Shown here: positions 31,251 through 42,352 of the stretch, one piece after another | How positions within the stretch are numbered: position 1 is the stretch's first letter | How the letters are laid out: every line of letters begins with the position of its first letter | Assembly: GCA_026119855.1 (NCBI GenBank) | Contig: JAOWBW010000181.1 | Coordinates: 1,488,001 to 1,552,000, forward strand | Reading direction: 5' to 3' | Source: Campanula takesimana | Lineage: Eukaryota; Streptophyta; Magnoliopsida; Asterales; Campanulaceae | DNA length: 64,000 nucleotides | Program-made: the position numbers and the translations under genes | Notes under the pieces: model-generated | Database searches by the model: none | What the model was told of the DNA's origin: nothing | The model's input: only the letters and a program-made list of their open reading frames with translations

Positions 31251-31550
31251 ATTCTGGTGCGCGGTGCGGCATATTCTGATGCGTTGTGCGGCACTTGTTG
31301 ATTCTGGTGCGCGGTGCGGCATATTCTGATGCGCTGTGCGGCACTTGTTGATTCTGGTGCGTGGTGCGGCATATTCTGATGCGGTGTGCGGCACTTGTTG
31401 ATTCTGGTGCGCGGTGCGGCATATTCTGATGCGCTGTGCGGCACTTGTTGATTCTGGTGCGCGGTGCGGCATATTCTGATGCGCTGTGCGGCACTTGTTG
31501 ATTCTGGTGCGCGGTGCGGCATATTCTGATGCGCTGTGCGGCACTTGGTG
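31251..31550. repeat. Minisatellite, second copy, six 50-bp units
   Basis: Same array as at 23737-24036 with the same unit number and a few point differences (for example GATGCGGTGTGCGGC in unit 3). It lies in the partial second internal region. Confidence 0.92.
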
Positions 31551-32473
31551 ATGAAAATTGAAAAGGAGTTCGGTGGCATGAGTCGGCCCACCGTGGCCAA
31601 CTTATAGTCCGCAGGGGGATTGCTTGATGGAGAGGTGTTGTTTTCCGTGGCTCACCATGGACCAAGTTGTTGCCATTGGACTGTAGTCATTGTTGACTGC
31701 GGACCACTTTCTGCTGGGGATGAAATGCCTGAATTTCCCATGCTGTTGACTTTTTGTTGGTACATGTTATGTGTGTGCTTGGCAGGTATACGTGCTGATG
31801 AAATGTATGATTGATGTAAAATTGTGCCCGTGGTGTGATGTGATCTTGAAAGCACCTTTGTAATGAGAGAGAAGTAAGAATGTAAAGAGTGATCTTGTGT
31901 GCGGTGTGATTTTGAGGAAAGCGTCGGATGTATTCATACCTTCACTTACCATTGCCGCTTGAGTGGAGATGGATTCTTGATGTCCGCGGATGATGCTTTG
32001 ATGGAGAATGTCCATTCTTTAGATGTTGATGAGAGAATGCCCTTGATGTTGGGTTGGCGAGATGGTACTCTGAATGATGGGTTGGTCGTGCCAAAGGCTG
32101 CCTACGTATCCCTTTAAGAGAATCAGACCAGCGTAGTTCAAGGATGATGGAGAACTCTGGAGGAGAAGCTAGGAGCAAAGCAAAGTAAAGCACATAATTT
32201 TGCACATAGAAGGAGAAAAAGAAAAAAGATTTTTTTTTTTTTTTTTTTTTTTTAGAAAGGAAAGAATATGCACACATGTGAGGAAAATTTTTTTTTTTTT
32301 TTTTTTTTTAGGTCGTGGGTGAACCATTTTAACCATTGTGTGCTTGTGAAGCCAACCCAAGATCAAGTCATGTTCAGTCGAAGTCCGGATTGCCTCGCTT
32401 GAATTCTGTTGTCGCCGGTGTGCCCAACGAAGATTGATGTCTAGCCCCAAGAGATTTGTCGATTATGGGTTTC
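31551..32473 (-). repeat. Second copy of the nested element's internal DNA
   Basis: Duplicate of 24037 to about 24968, including both poly(T) tracts. It stops at the deletion junction CAAAA around 32473-32478. Confidence 0.8.
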
Positions 32474-32589
32474 AAAACTAACGGAATCAGTTAGGAACTT
32501 AACCGAAGTAACAGAAATCAACAAAAATAAGTTAAATAAAAATACTTTGTATGCAATCGGGGTGAGAGGTCCAAGGCGGGGTGTCTACA
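32474..32589 (-). repeat. Truncated LTR 3 of the nested element
   Basis: The last about 116 bp of the LTR (CAAAACTAACGGAATCAG to GGGGTGTCTACA) joined directly to internal sequence. The junction shares CAAAA with both parents. Confidence 0.85.
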
Positions 32590-32747
32590 CATGCTTTAAG
32601 TGTGCTCATCAACTTCGTTAGGTTGCTAGTTATTGAAACCAGGCTTTAGAAGTCATGCTTTAAGTGTGCTCATCGACTTCGTTAGGTTGCTAGTTATTGA
32701 AACTAGGCTTTAGAAGTCATGCTTTAAGTGTGCTCATCGACTTCGTT
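32590..32747. repeat. 64-bp tandem repeats, right block (2.5 units)
   Basis: Continues the repeat array split by the nested insertion: partial unit 32590-32624, full unit 32625-32688, and a last unit to about 32747. Confidence 0.9.
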
Positions 32748-32924
32748 AGATGATCTCGGAGTGGTAAATAACGCTAAGACCGTGTTATGCACTGTAGTCA
32801 AAGCTTGATGTAAATGAAAATAAAGGAAATTTTATTGATAAAATCAAACTAAGACAACTAGATATCAACTATAGAAATCTAAAACTGAAAATTTGATAAA
32901 AAGAATAAATAGCTAACCGAGATC

Positions 32925-35900
32925 CTATTGATAGTACTTTCTCAAGTGCTCGGAATGCCATGGGTGTTTAAGCTCTTTTCCTTCCGGAGTTTTGAGCATG
33001 TAGGTCCCTTCCCGTATAATGTGGGTGATGACGTAAGGGCCTTCCCAGTTTGGTGAGAGCTTATTCTGTTGACCCTTCAGGTGTGTCGATTCAATTTTTC
33101 TGAGTACCCAGTCACCGACTTCAAAGGTTCTCTTTTTTACATTGCTATCATGGTAGGCCTTGGTTCTTTGCTTGTAATTGATCATTCTGAGTTGGGCGGT
33201 CACCCTTTTCTCGTCGACTAGGTCTAGGTCTAGTAGTCGGTTGTACTCATTGACGACCTCGTCATAGTTGGTTACTCTGAAAGTCGGCAAGGCCATCTCG
33301 GCTGGTGCCATCGCTTCTGAACCACAAGTCATAGCGAAGGGTGTCTCCCCAGTTGGCCCCCGAGTGGTTGTACGGACGGCCCATAGAGCTAGGGGGAGTT
33401 CGTCCAGCCACTTTCCTTGACTGCCTTCCAAATTCTTGGTGAGTGCTTTTAAGACAAGTTTGTTGGCGGCCTCGGCCTGTCCATTGCCTTGAGGATGGCT
33501 GACCGACGACTTCTTGTGTTTGACTCCCAACCTATTCAACTCCTCGGTGAAGGCATCAGAGAATTGTAGGCCATTGTCTGTCACTATAGTGTGCGGCACG
33601 CCAAACGGCACCATATGTAGTCATGGATGAAGTTGATGGCGTTTTCTTCAGTGATCTTTGCTAGCGGTTTCGCCTCTACCCACTTTGTGAAGTAATCGAC
33701 CGCCACAATTACATATTTGTTGCTCCCTTTGGCTAATGGAAATGGTCCAATGATGTCGACTCCCCACATGTCGAATGGCCATGTCGGTATGACCAAGCTT
33801 TGCTCTACGGCAGGTACTTTGGGTAGGTCGGAGTAGCGTTGACATTTGTCGCACCTTTTTACGTAGGCTTGGGCATCCTCCCTCATGTTTGGCCAATAGT
33901 AGCCAAGTGTGATGATTTTGTCGGCAAGGGTTCTGGCCCCCGGGTGTCCCCCACAGACTCCCCCATGTACCTCGGCGAGGAGTTTCTCGGTGCTTTTTGG
34001 CGCAACACATCTTAGGAGAGGTCTAGAGAATGACCTTCTGTACAGGATGCCATTCCAGACCATGTATCTTACCGTCTTCTTTTTGATCGACTTGGCCTCT
34101 AACTCGTCCTCGGGAAGTTTTCCCTTTTCCAAATAGTCCTTGTAATCGTCAATCCATGTCCTTTCCTCGTCATCTAGGAGCAAAATCTCCAGTCTCTCAT
34201 AGGCAGGCTGGTCGGTGTAAATGATCAGGGGGTCCGAGTCCTCAGCTGTTGCCATCTTTGAAAGTAGATCGGCTTCCAGGTTGTATTCTCTACCGACTTG
34301 TCGTATATCCCAGAACTCAAAGTTCTTGGTCAGGTTTAGGACGAGGTCTTTGTATTTGGTCAGCATGTGGTTTTCGGTGTTGTATTCCCCTTTAACTTGG
34401 TTCACCACCAGTTGGGAGTCGCTGTATGCTACCAGTCTTGTTGCGCCAAAGAACTTGGCTCTTTCAAGTCCCAAGATTAGGGCTTCATATTCAGCCTGAT
34501 TATTTGAGGCAGGGAACTTGAACCTGATAAAATCACGTGCAACATGCTCACCGGCAGGGCTAGTCAAGTAGACCCCGGTGCCGCTTCTTCCTTGGGTAGT
34601 TGACCCGTCGGTGTATAGGACCCAACAGTTGGGCGGTAGTTCTTCCAAGGGCTCTCTATCCATAAGGAACTTCCTTTTTTGGGTGGTCGCCGTATGTTCA
34701 CTTGTAAAGGCGGTCTCGACTAAGAAGTCAGCAAGAGGTTGGGCCAAAAGAGTCTTCCTTGGCTTGTAGGTTATATCGAACTCGGTCAGTTCGATCGACC
34801 AGTTAAGTAGGCGTCCTGAGCTGTCCATCTTGTGAAGTATTTTTCTAAGAGGAGCATTGGTATAGACCGTGATGGGATGAGCCGAGAAGTAAGCTCGTAG
34901 TTTTCTGGCTGTAATTACCAAGGCATAAGCAATTTTCTCGGCATTGAAGTACCTACTCTCGGTATCTGATAGTGCTTTGCTGACGTAGTAGACCGGCTTC
35001 TGGATGCCGCCTTCTTCTCTGACTAGCACGGCTGCTACGGCTCGGTCGGTTGCAGCTAAGAAAACGTACAATGTCTCACCCATGACCGGGCTACTAAGTA
35101 GGGGTGGAGAGCCGAGGTAGTCTTTCAGTTGCTGGAACGAGGTCCAACACTCTGGCGTCCAAGCAAAATCCTTGGTTCCCTTCAAGGCTTTGAAGAAGGG
35201 GAGGGACTTTTCTGCTGATTTAGCAATAAACCTACCGAGTGCTGCTACTCTCCCATTCAACCTTTGAACCTCTTTAATACTAGTCGGCTCCCTCATATCG
35301 ATCAAGGCTTGGATCTTTTCTGGATTAGCCTCGATGCCTCGCTGAGAAACCATAAAACCTAGAAACTTGCCCGCTGTAACCCCGAAGACGCACTTGCTAG
35401 GGTTGAGCTTCATATCGTTAGCTTTTAAGTTGTTAATGGTTTCCTCCAGATCTGGTATATGGCTGCCGATCTTGGTCTTGATCACCATGTCATCAATGTA
35501 GGCCTCCATATTCCGTCCTATCTGAGATTTGAAGACCTTGTTCACCATCCTCTGATACGTGGCTCCTGCATTCTTTAAGCCGAAAGGCATCATGACGTAG
35601 CAGTATACGCCGCCTGCAGCTTGAAAAGCCGTCTTTTCTATGTCGTCCTCCGCCATTTTGACTTGATGATAGCCAGAGTAGGTGTCCAAGAAACTGAGGG
35701 TTTGATGGCCGGCAATGGAGTCTACGAGCTTGTCAATCCTGGGGAGGGGATAGCTATCCTTGGGACATGCCTTGTTCAGGTCCGTAAAGTCTACGCACAT
35801 CCTCCATTTGCCATTGTGCTTCTTTACCATGACGACGTTTGCAAGCCACTCAGGGTAAGTTGCCTCTCTTATGATGCCGGCTTTGAGGAGTTTGTCGACC

Positions 35901-37711
35901 TCGGTCTCAATTGCTTTTTCCTTGTCGGTAGAGAAGACTCGTCTTGTCTGCTTGACCGGTTTAAAGAACTTGTCGACTTCCAGTTTGTGGAGAGCAACAG
36001 CTTCCTTCACTCCCACCATGTCATCTACTTTCCAAGCAAATACGTCCAAATTGTTTTGGAGTAGGGAAATGAGCTCTTCTCGTTCTTGTTGGGAGAGTTG
36101 CTTCCCAATCTTCACTTTTTGATCTGGATAGTCTGGGTTGATGAAGACCTCGTCTAACTGATCCACTGGTTTAAGTTCGGGGCCGTCTCTGAACTCTAGG
36201 GTCTCGACAATGATCTGCTTGACCTTTTCCTTGTCTTCCCCTTCCAAACTTAGGTTTTCCATGTCCAACAGTTTTTCGATCTCGGTTTCCATATCAGTCG
36301 GCTGTGTGGCCCCCGAGCTAGGGACGACGGCGAGAACCAAGTTGTCCGTAGCTGTGTTCATCGAGATGCAACCAAAGCCGTCTAAGCCGTAGGTAACCTC
36401 GGCCCTAGTTGGGACGTCATTATCAAAAATAGCCCTCTCTTCAGGTTCGTCTTCAACATTCGCTAATATAACACCGATATGTGGCGTCGAGGTTGTAACT
36501 GTGGTTGATTTTGAAACCGTGATTCTTTTATCAGGAGTATCAATCTCCATCTTGGCCTTTGCTTTCCTGGACTTCATCACATGCTCCAAAAAATCTCTCG
36601 GCGACCCTGGGACGCACCCAATTCCAGCCGGGGTGGGGAACTTCACCCTTTGGTGAGGGAGGGAAGCAACCAGACCCAACTTTCCTTGACTGGGTGCACC
36701 TAGGATAGCATGGTAATCACTGTCTAGATCCATGACTATGAAGGTGACCGTGGCCGAGGTTTTGTAGGGGTGAGTGCCGACTTCCAGGAGTAAGTCGACG
36801 GTTCCTTTGGCATCGGCCTTATGATTAGTGAACCCTTCTAGCCTTCCATTATACGGGGTCAGCATTGTATCAGGGAGTTCCATCTCTTTAAAGGTGCGAT
36901 AATATAGCACATCCTTGGCCGCTCCGGAGTCTATGAGGAGTCTGTCCGACTCGCAGTTATCAATGCGGCCTGTGATGACTAATGGTTGTTCTCTCATTGC
37001 ACGGTTTCCCGCCAATTCATTCGGAGAAAAACTGATCACTTCCTCCCTCTCATGGATCCAGGGAGGGATGTGGAAGACTTTACTTAGCTCGTAAATCTGC
37101 TCCTTGAGTTTCTTGTTGGATGAAATTTCCTCTCGGATCACGCCTATCAACCTAGCCCGAGGTGGCCTGTCGACCTGATCATTGTTTTTGTCTTCTTCCC
37201 TTGGGCGTTTATTGTCCTTGGTCATGAACTGATTGAGCTTGCCTTGGTCGGCCCATTTCTGCAGAATCTTCTTCAGGGCAAAACAGTTCTCGGTGTCGTG
37301 ACCGTTATCTCTGTGATAGGAGCAATACTTTGTGGTATCCCTTGGGTATTTCGGGTTGTCTTTTAGAGGCTTGGGGTTGGGGAGATCCACCAGATTCATG
37401 ATCTCAGAGATCGGTTTATTGAATGTGGTGAATATCTCGGTCCCCATGGTCCTGTTTTTGCCCTTGCCGTTTCCCCCGTTGGTCCCCTGGGACGAGTTCC
37501 CGTTATGTGACTTGTCATGATCTCGGTCTCGTTCCTTATGACCATATAACGTCTTTTTCTTCTCCTCGGCGATGGACGTGGCATAAGGAACGTGGTACAA
37601 CTCGACTTTGGTGAGGGGCTCTCTGACCGACAATTCATAAGTTAGCTGCTCTGACCTATGACCATTCGTGAAGCATACAATTATCTCCTTGTCGGTCAGG
37701 CGTTCCTCTAT
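32925..37711 (-). pseudogene. pol of the Tat element: protease, reverse transcriptase, two RNase H, integrase (frameshifted)
   Basis: Read on the minus strand in the same frame as gag after an in-frame TAA at 37712-37714. Its first part still holds the gag zinc-knuckle CSYHRDNGHDTENC. Then come the aspartic protease (LLIDSGAAKDVLY), reverse transcriptase with FLDTYSGYHQV and YIDDMVIK, a first RNase H (KPVYYVSKALSDTESRY), and a second RNase H of the plant-type family (LYTDGST, NNQAEYEALILGL, AYSDSQLVVNQ, EADLLSKMA). The integrase has the His/Cys finger (CDKCQRYSDLPKV), WGVDIIGPFP, TDNGLQFSD and QGNGQAEA for the D,D,E residues. The doubled RNase H is a hallmark of Tat elements. A one-base loss near 33600 breaks the frame inside the integrase core; the remainder is read at 32925-33614. 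Coding is otherwise well conserved, in keeping with a young copy. Confidence 0.93.
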
Positions 37712-38935
37712 TTAGTCGGCAAAATCCCTAAACCGGTTGTAGAAACTCAGGGTGGACTCATTCTTGCTCTGGACCATGTTGGCTAGGTCAGACAACCTTT
37801 TCTTTCTAGCACCAGCAGTAGCAAAATATTCCAGAAATTGTGATTTCAACTTGGCAAAGGAATTGATGCTACTTTTCTCAAGGTCCATGAACCAGGACCG
37901 AGCTGCCTTTGTTAAGGTGCTTGCAAAGGCCTTGCACAGCACGTCATCCTGATTGGACACTAGGTCCATGGTGGCCTCAAAGGCTTGGATGTGATCCAGA
38001 GCGTCGACGTTGCCGGAGTATTTGTCTAGATGTGGGAGCTTTAACTGCGGATTAGGTGGTGCATCCTTTATCCTCTGCGCGAAAGGGTGCATGTCATCGT
38101 AATCATTATTGGGTTTCCTGTGCCCCTGATTCATCATCTCAATGTTGTTGAGTCTCTCTCTAAGGTCAACAATGTCCCTTGTGCTGAATGCCGAGGTATG
38201 ACTGGAACTGACTATGCTTCGATCACGGCGTCCCCTTTCACCTTGAATCGGTTCAAGGTGATGCCTTGAAGGAGTACGGCGAGGTGGAGTGTGCCGGGGT
38301 GGGGTGCGCCTTGGTGGATCTAGTCTGAGAGGCGAATGACGTCGGGCGTCCCCACGACGTCTTTCCCCTACAATTCTCACTCCAGGGGATTCATCTTCTT
38401 GTTCTTCCCGAAGGCGATTAATGTGGTCCCTCAGATCTTCATCTAAATTGGGTCTTCCTAACCGTCCGTCTTGGCGACTTACACGGCTCCGGGGAGGCAT
38501 ATCCCGTCTATAATTTTGTAGGGGCTCCCTTCTGCTCACTCTGTCGTCCAGATTTGTCCCCCTCGTTCCAGATGGCTGAAGTAGGTTAGCCATGGAATTT
38601 TCGGGGTCAAGATCTAACAGGGCCCGCTGGGCTTCGGCCAGCTGTTGGAGTGTGTGAACGTTCTGTTGAAGCAACGCTCTTTTGTCCAGTGGCGGCGGCT
38701 ATGATGGTCCTGCCCCATTATTGCGGGATCCGGTCCGTCGGCGACGTCCGTATTGGTTAACAACATTGGGGGCCGGACCCTTTGAGCGGGTATGCATCCC
38801 TCCCCCTTGTGCGGGTGCCGTAGGTGGGAGCCTCTGGTTCTGTGCAGCAGCGTTTGTGTTGTCGAGGGGCGGTGCATCCCTTGTGGTTTCTTTAGAAGGG
38901 GTGGCCTCTCGCCCGTCAACCAATTCTCCGGCCAT
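37712..38935 (-). pseudogene. gag of the Tat element (two in-frame stops)
   Basis: Starts at the ATG 38933-38935 (MAGELVDGREATPS), 60 bp inside the 5' LTR. The frame is interrupted by TAG at 38699-38701 after 78 codons, then stays open to TAA at 37712-37714, where pol continues in the same frame. The capsid-type core is recognisable (YSGNVDALDHIQAFE, RSWFMDLEKSSINSFAKLKS, FYNRFRDFAD). An Arg/Pro-rich stretch with repeated RRTPPRH motifs lies around 38250-38300. Gag coats the RNA in the particle. Either stop could be a mutation; the TAA at the gag core/zinc-knuckle border is probably damage because the zinc knuckle lies beyond it. Confidence 0.88.
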
Positions 38936-38977
38936 GGTCTTGGAATTGTCTGACTAAAGAACTGATCAATCGATTTT

Positions 38978-38992
38978 CCGGCAATGGAACCA
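38978..38992 (-). promoter_or_regulatory. Probable primer-binding site of the Tat element
   Basis: On the minus strand TGGTTCCATTGCCGG begins a few bases after the 5' LTR end. It resembles the tRNA-Asp type site known from some Tat/Athila elements but with several mismatches, so the tRNA is uncertain. Confidence 0.45.
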
Positions 38993-38995
38993 AAC

Positions 38996-39656
38996 TGATG
39001 ACGCCAAAATCTGGTTGGATCAGCCTTCGTCTAACGGGTCGGATAATCCCAGCAACAGTTCTTGATGGCCGAATCTGCACACACGAAACAAACGTAAACT
39101 ACACCGGGGCTTCACCGGCGAAGGCCCTCCGGTGTAAGAATAAGGATATGGGTGATTAGAAATAGAGAATCAATTGACTAGATTAGAGCCAAAAGTTCAT
39201 TACCCGTTTCCTGTGTAGAGGACCTGTTTATATAGGCGCGGGTGTATGAGTTCTGACTTGTTAGGAAAGCCAGGAAGCCCGTGGTGATGTAGGACTCATA
39301 TTCCTTGGAGATAGACTCCTGATAAGGATGGATGATATCCTGTTATCTGATAGGAGAGTTATCTTGGTTCAGATAAGGACTCATAATTTTAGAGTTGCAG
39401 TATAACTCTGTAAGAGGTTTCCCAACGATAATGGGAAGTTTCTATGTAAGTCGGCCCGTCATCTAACTCGGCTCGTCATAGAGACTGGCTAGGGATTAGG
39501 CTTTTCGGACTCGGCCTAGGCAAGGACTGCCTGCTCGGCCTTACTGATGTCGACCTATAAGCATGGGCTCGTGAGTGGGCCTCTCGGTATAGGTCCATTA
39601 GGTACGCTGGGCCTCTCGTCCGGGTTCCCATCTACTAGGTCGGTTTATGTCGTTCA
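38996..39656 (-). repeat. 5' LTR of the Tat element
   Basis: 661 bp, TGATGACGCC to GTCGTTCA on the plus strand. Four substitutions relative to the 3' LTR, no indels seen. Confidence 0.92.
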
Positions 39657-40139
39657 CTTACCTTAAGCTTCATCTACATGGCCTCTGATGGTTGCAATCT
39701 TATCACGAATTCATTCCTACCTTGCTTCTTACCTAACAGATCAAAAAGTTTTACCAAATTAGTACCAGAAAAGAAGTTGCTTTGAGACCTTTGTTTAAAT
39801 CGGTTAATCATAAAAATTAAATGGGAAGCCCTTAATGGAAGGAACAATATATGGTCACAGATAAGATGTACGAAGAGTTGTTTCAAAAGTCAAGCGAAAT
39901 GTCAAAAAGAACTGGTAACATGCATCTGAATATATCGCCAGGAATATCCTCAAATTGGACACGTATTTCTCTTTTTCTTGAACTCAAAGCTTTCCCTGCC
40001 TTCATAATGAAATGAATACCTGCAACACAGAGAATATGATGATATACTAGTCAGGATGTTAAATAGACCAAAAAATTCAGATAATACTCCTACTCCCACA
40101 TTAGAGTTTTGGGTTAAGTAATCAATAATCGGATTTCGA

Positions 40140-40350
40140 TTCCGTCCCGAAATGAGCGTCCATTTTTCATCATATTCTGAAAAAGTTGACATTTCGTAAA
40201 TTTTAGTATCAAAATTGTATGCAAATCCTTCCTATCCACTTTCTAAAATTTTAATTTTGCAAGTATATAATGAATAGTGAAAAAATTGGTAAAACGAGGA
40301 CAAAGTTTTTTAGATAAAAACTCCTTGGGGTCATTTTGGGACGGAGGGAG
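40140..40350. mobile_element. Stowaway-type MITE in the G6PDH pseudogene
   Basis: The right end ATTTTGGGACGGAGGGAG followed by TA is mirrored on the left by CCGTCCCGAAATGAGCG; the left end is eroded, so its position is approximate. It separates the sixth and seventh exon remains. Confidence 0.6.
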
Positions 40351-41216
40351 TATCACACTTCAAGAGTGTACAATTATTATCACAACTTCCCATCGTTCGT
40401 TGTGTATCCCTAGAACCACGGTTGCAAATGTGGGAGTGTTCGAGTTGTCAGGAATTGTGGGATCATCTCCATATCCATCATATTGTCGAAGAACAACTTC
40501 TTCGTTGTTAATTGGAAGAGCAGATTGAAGAACCTGAAATTTGTAGTTATGTCGTTATAGGACGAATTGAGGAATGATGGAGCTCATATTAATATACTTT
40601 TTGAGAGGGATAGTTAAATACACACTTTTACTTTCTCATCTCGAACACGCTCGGGCTTTAGAGAAACAGGCTTCTCCATGGCAACTAAGCAAAGGACCTG
40701 CATATTGACATAACATATTATAGAAACAACTCTAATGCGGAAAAAAACAGAGGGAATTCATGATTTAATGATTAATTGCATCTAGAACACTGCAACAACT
40801 CAGATTATACACCAAATACAAAAAGCGCAAGAAGACAATGAAAACAGGTAAAAAAGATTTTCGATAATCACATCTCCATGACAATCAGCTTTTTAGATTT
40901 TCAAGGCATGATTTAATGCCTTTAATAACATAGCAACTGTTGCTCCTCACCTGCAATAGATGATTCTGAATAATGTCTCGAATGATTCTGTGAACAGAAA
41001 ACGACAAGGAAATCCCGGTTCCCAACGTAAAATCTTGATCAATGAATTTTTTGCAGCCAAATTTGAGTAATTACAGTAGCATACCCGAATTGATCAGAAT
41101 ATCCAATACGACCATCAGTTCCAAAAACTTCTCTAGATACAATCTGAAGGGGCGAGAGAGAAGGAAAAAGAGGAGTAAGTAATAAATAGAATCTAAAATG
41201 TGGAGAAAAAAAATAC

Positions 41217-41458
41217 TCCCTTCGTCAATGTCCATTTTGACAAAAATCCTGTCTCAAAAATAAATTACTTTTCATAGTAAAGTTACATAAAGCTCCTTGT
41301 TGGTAAGCATAATGTTTTGGTTTCGCTCTTGTATTAATATATACTAATATAGTGATATCATTAAGGGTATACATGTCTACATGTAACTAAAAATGCCTAC
41401 ATTTCATATTTCATCTTCCTTAAATTTTCCTAAAACTCAAAAATAGACATTGAGGGAG
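41217..41458. mobile_element. Stowaway-type MITE in the G6PDH pseudogene
   Basis: The left end CTCCCTTCGTCAATGTCC and the right end GACATTGAGGGAG are inverted and flanked by TA on both sides. It lies between the exon remains at 41085-41143 and 41505-41578. Confidence 0.75.
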
Positions 41459-41822
41459 TAACTCATTATAGTTTAGTAGGGAATAAAAGGAAGACAAGTC
41501 TCACCTGCACGTTATCAATGTTATCACGGTTCCAAAGTGGCAAAAAGGAACAGTTGGCAAAACGAAGTACAATACAAGCTGCAAAATTAGAAATGAATAG
41601 AAGTTAGAATAAATTTTAAAGAAAATTGGAAGCTAGGTTGAACTTAAAGGGGCATTTTCAGTACTGAGTTTTGGAGCAACTCTTTTCCCAAATAGTGATT
41701 AATACGGTAAATCTGAGGCTCATCAAACAGTTCCCCAATTTGGGAGCTCAGTTCCACAGCTGAAGCTACGTCTTTGCAAAATGGCTTCTCAATTACAACC
41801 CGAGTCCATCCACCAAGATCAG

Positions 41823-42352
41823 CTACAGATACAAATTTATATTTCACACAGCAAGAAAATAATAAACAAATAAGAATAATACTAGGGACACAAAAAAGTC
41901 ACAAAAACTTGCTCACAAAATCCTAGGTGTAATGATGTTATTGGTGTTTTTAATTAGAGTGTGGCGGGTCCATTATTGAAGCAACCAATAAACTAACCTC
42001 ATTTTGTGAGCAAGATTTTGTGACCTTATTTTGTACCCCTAGCATTGCTCGGAATATAAATGACAATGGATACATGTAAGAAAAGGAAAAGAAATCACGA
42101 AAAACGGAAAAAGAATACTTAACATTTATTCATACAATAAAGCTTTATCATTTTGCAGACAGCTCATACTGAGGTATTGCGTTATCGAAACCCCGGAATT
42201 CCTCGTCCTATCATAGGCACCACATACATATTTGATCTACAAAAGTAAGTAGAAATGAGTAAGTCATATTTGCCTATATTAGGATTTTATCTCCTAATCA
42301 AGGAATTTAAGTCTTAACCCAATTCCTAACCCAATTGCTCAATTGATAATAA
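41823..42352. other. No gene seen; possible LTR-proximal or intron DNA
   Basis: Expected upstream G6PDH exons are absent. A plus-strand open stretch at 42161-42245 preceded by TTTTGCAG looks like an exon but matches nothing I know. A phrase repeated in inverted form (TTTGTGAGCAAGATTTTGTG near 42004 and CACAAAAACTTGCTCACAAA near 41901) suggests a small foldback at about 41885-42045. Confidence 0.4.

Larger units (their letters stand above)
22213..32589 (-). mobile_element. Nested non-autonomous Ogre-like LTR element, rearranged (three LTRs)
   Basis: Order on the plus strand: complete LTR (22213-23497), full internal region (23498-29737), complete LTR (29738-31012), the first about 1.46 kb of the internal region again (31013-32473), then only the last about 116 bp of an LTR (32474-32589). 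Flanks are CATGT and CATGC, a 5-bp target duplication with one change. Primer-binding site and gag fragment place transcription on the minus strand. Only a gag-like ORF is coded, no polymerase, so it depends on other elements. The three-LTR layout points to recombination between copies followed by a deletion. Confidence 0.85.
16608..39656 (-). mobile_element. Tat-lineage Ty3/gypsy LTR retrotransposon, 23 kb including a nested element
   Basis: Full-length insertion with 661-bp LTRs, 5-bp target duplication CTTAC, primer-binding and polypurine-like sites, and coding in the minus direction. From right to left: 5' LTR, gag, protease, reverse transcriptase, RNase H, a second RNase H, integrase, a 64-bp tandem-repeat block holding a 10.4-kb nested element, two opposite-strand ORFs, and the 3' LTR. 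The second RNase H domain and the opposite-strand genes are known marks of the Tat group (Ogre/Retand/Grande type). Without the nested element it is about 12.7 kb. It is not autonomous as read here because gag-pol carries stops and a frameshift. Confidence 0.9.
39662..41822 (-). pseudogene. Cytosolic glucose-6-phosphate dehydrogenase, decayed 3'-central part
   Basis: On the minus strand I find exon remains at 41665-41822 (GWTRVVIEKPF, ELSSQIGELFDEPQIYR, INHYLGKEL), 41505-41578, 41085-41143, 40951-40987 (IIRDIIQNHLLQ), 40626-40697 (VLCLVAMEKPVSLKPE), 40384-40533, 39920-40019 and 39662-39732 (KKQGRNEFVIRLQPSEAM). Order and splice sites follow the plant cytosolic G6PDH, which makes NADPH in the oxidative pentose phosphate pathway. 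Damage: the substrate motif RIDHYLGKE has Asn for Asp; exon 41505-41578 carries a duplicated TTGTA that shifts the frame; GGYFD has become IGYSD; a TAG follows PSEAM; and MITEs sit in two introns. The 5' exons and everything after MKLK are missing or displaced. The Tat element is inserted at the GTAAG splice donor after the last exon. Confidence 0.9.

Noticed and set aside
35621..36064. 147-codon plus-strand ORF and neighbours inside pol
   Set aside because: Shadows of the well-conserved minus-strand pol frame.
42161..42245. Plus-strand exon-like stretch after TTTTGCAG
   Set aside because: No match to a known protein and no neighbouring exons; probably chance.
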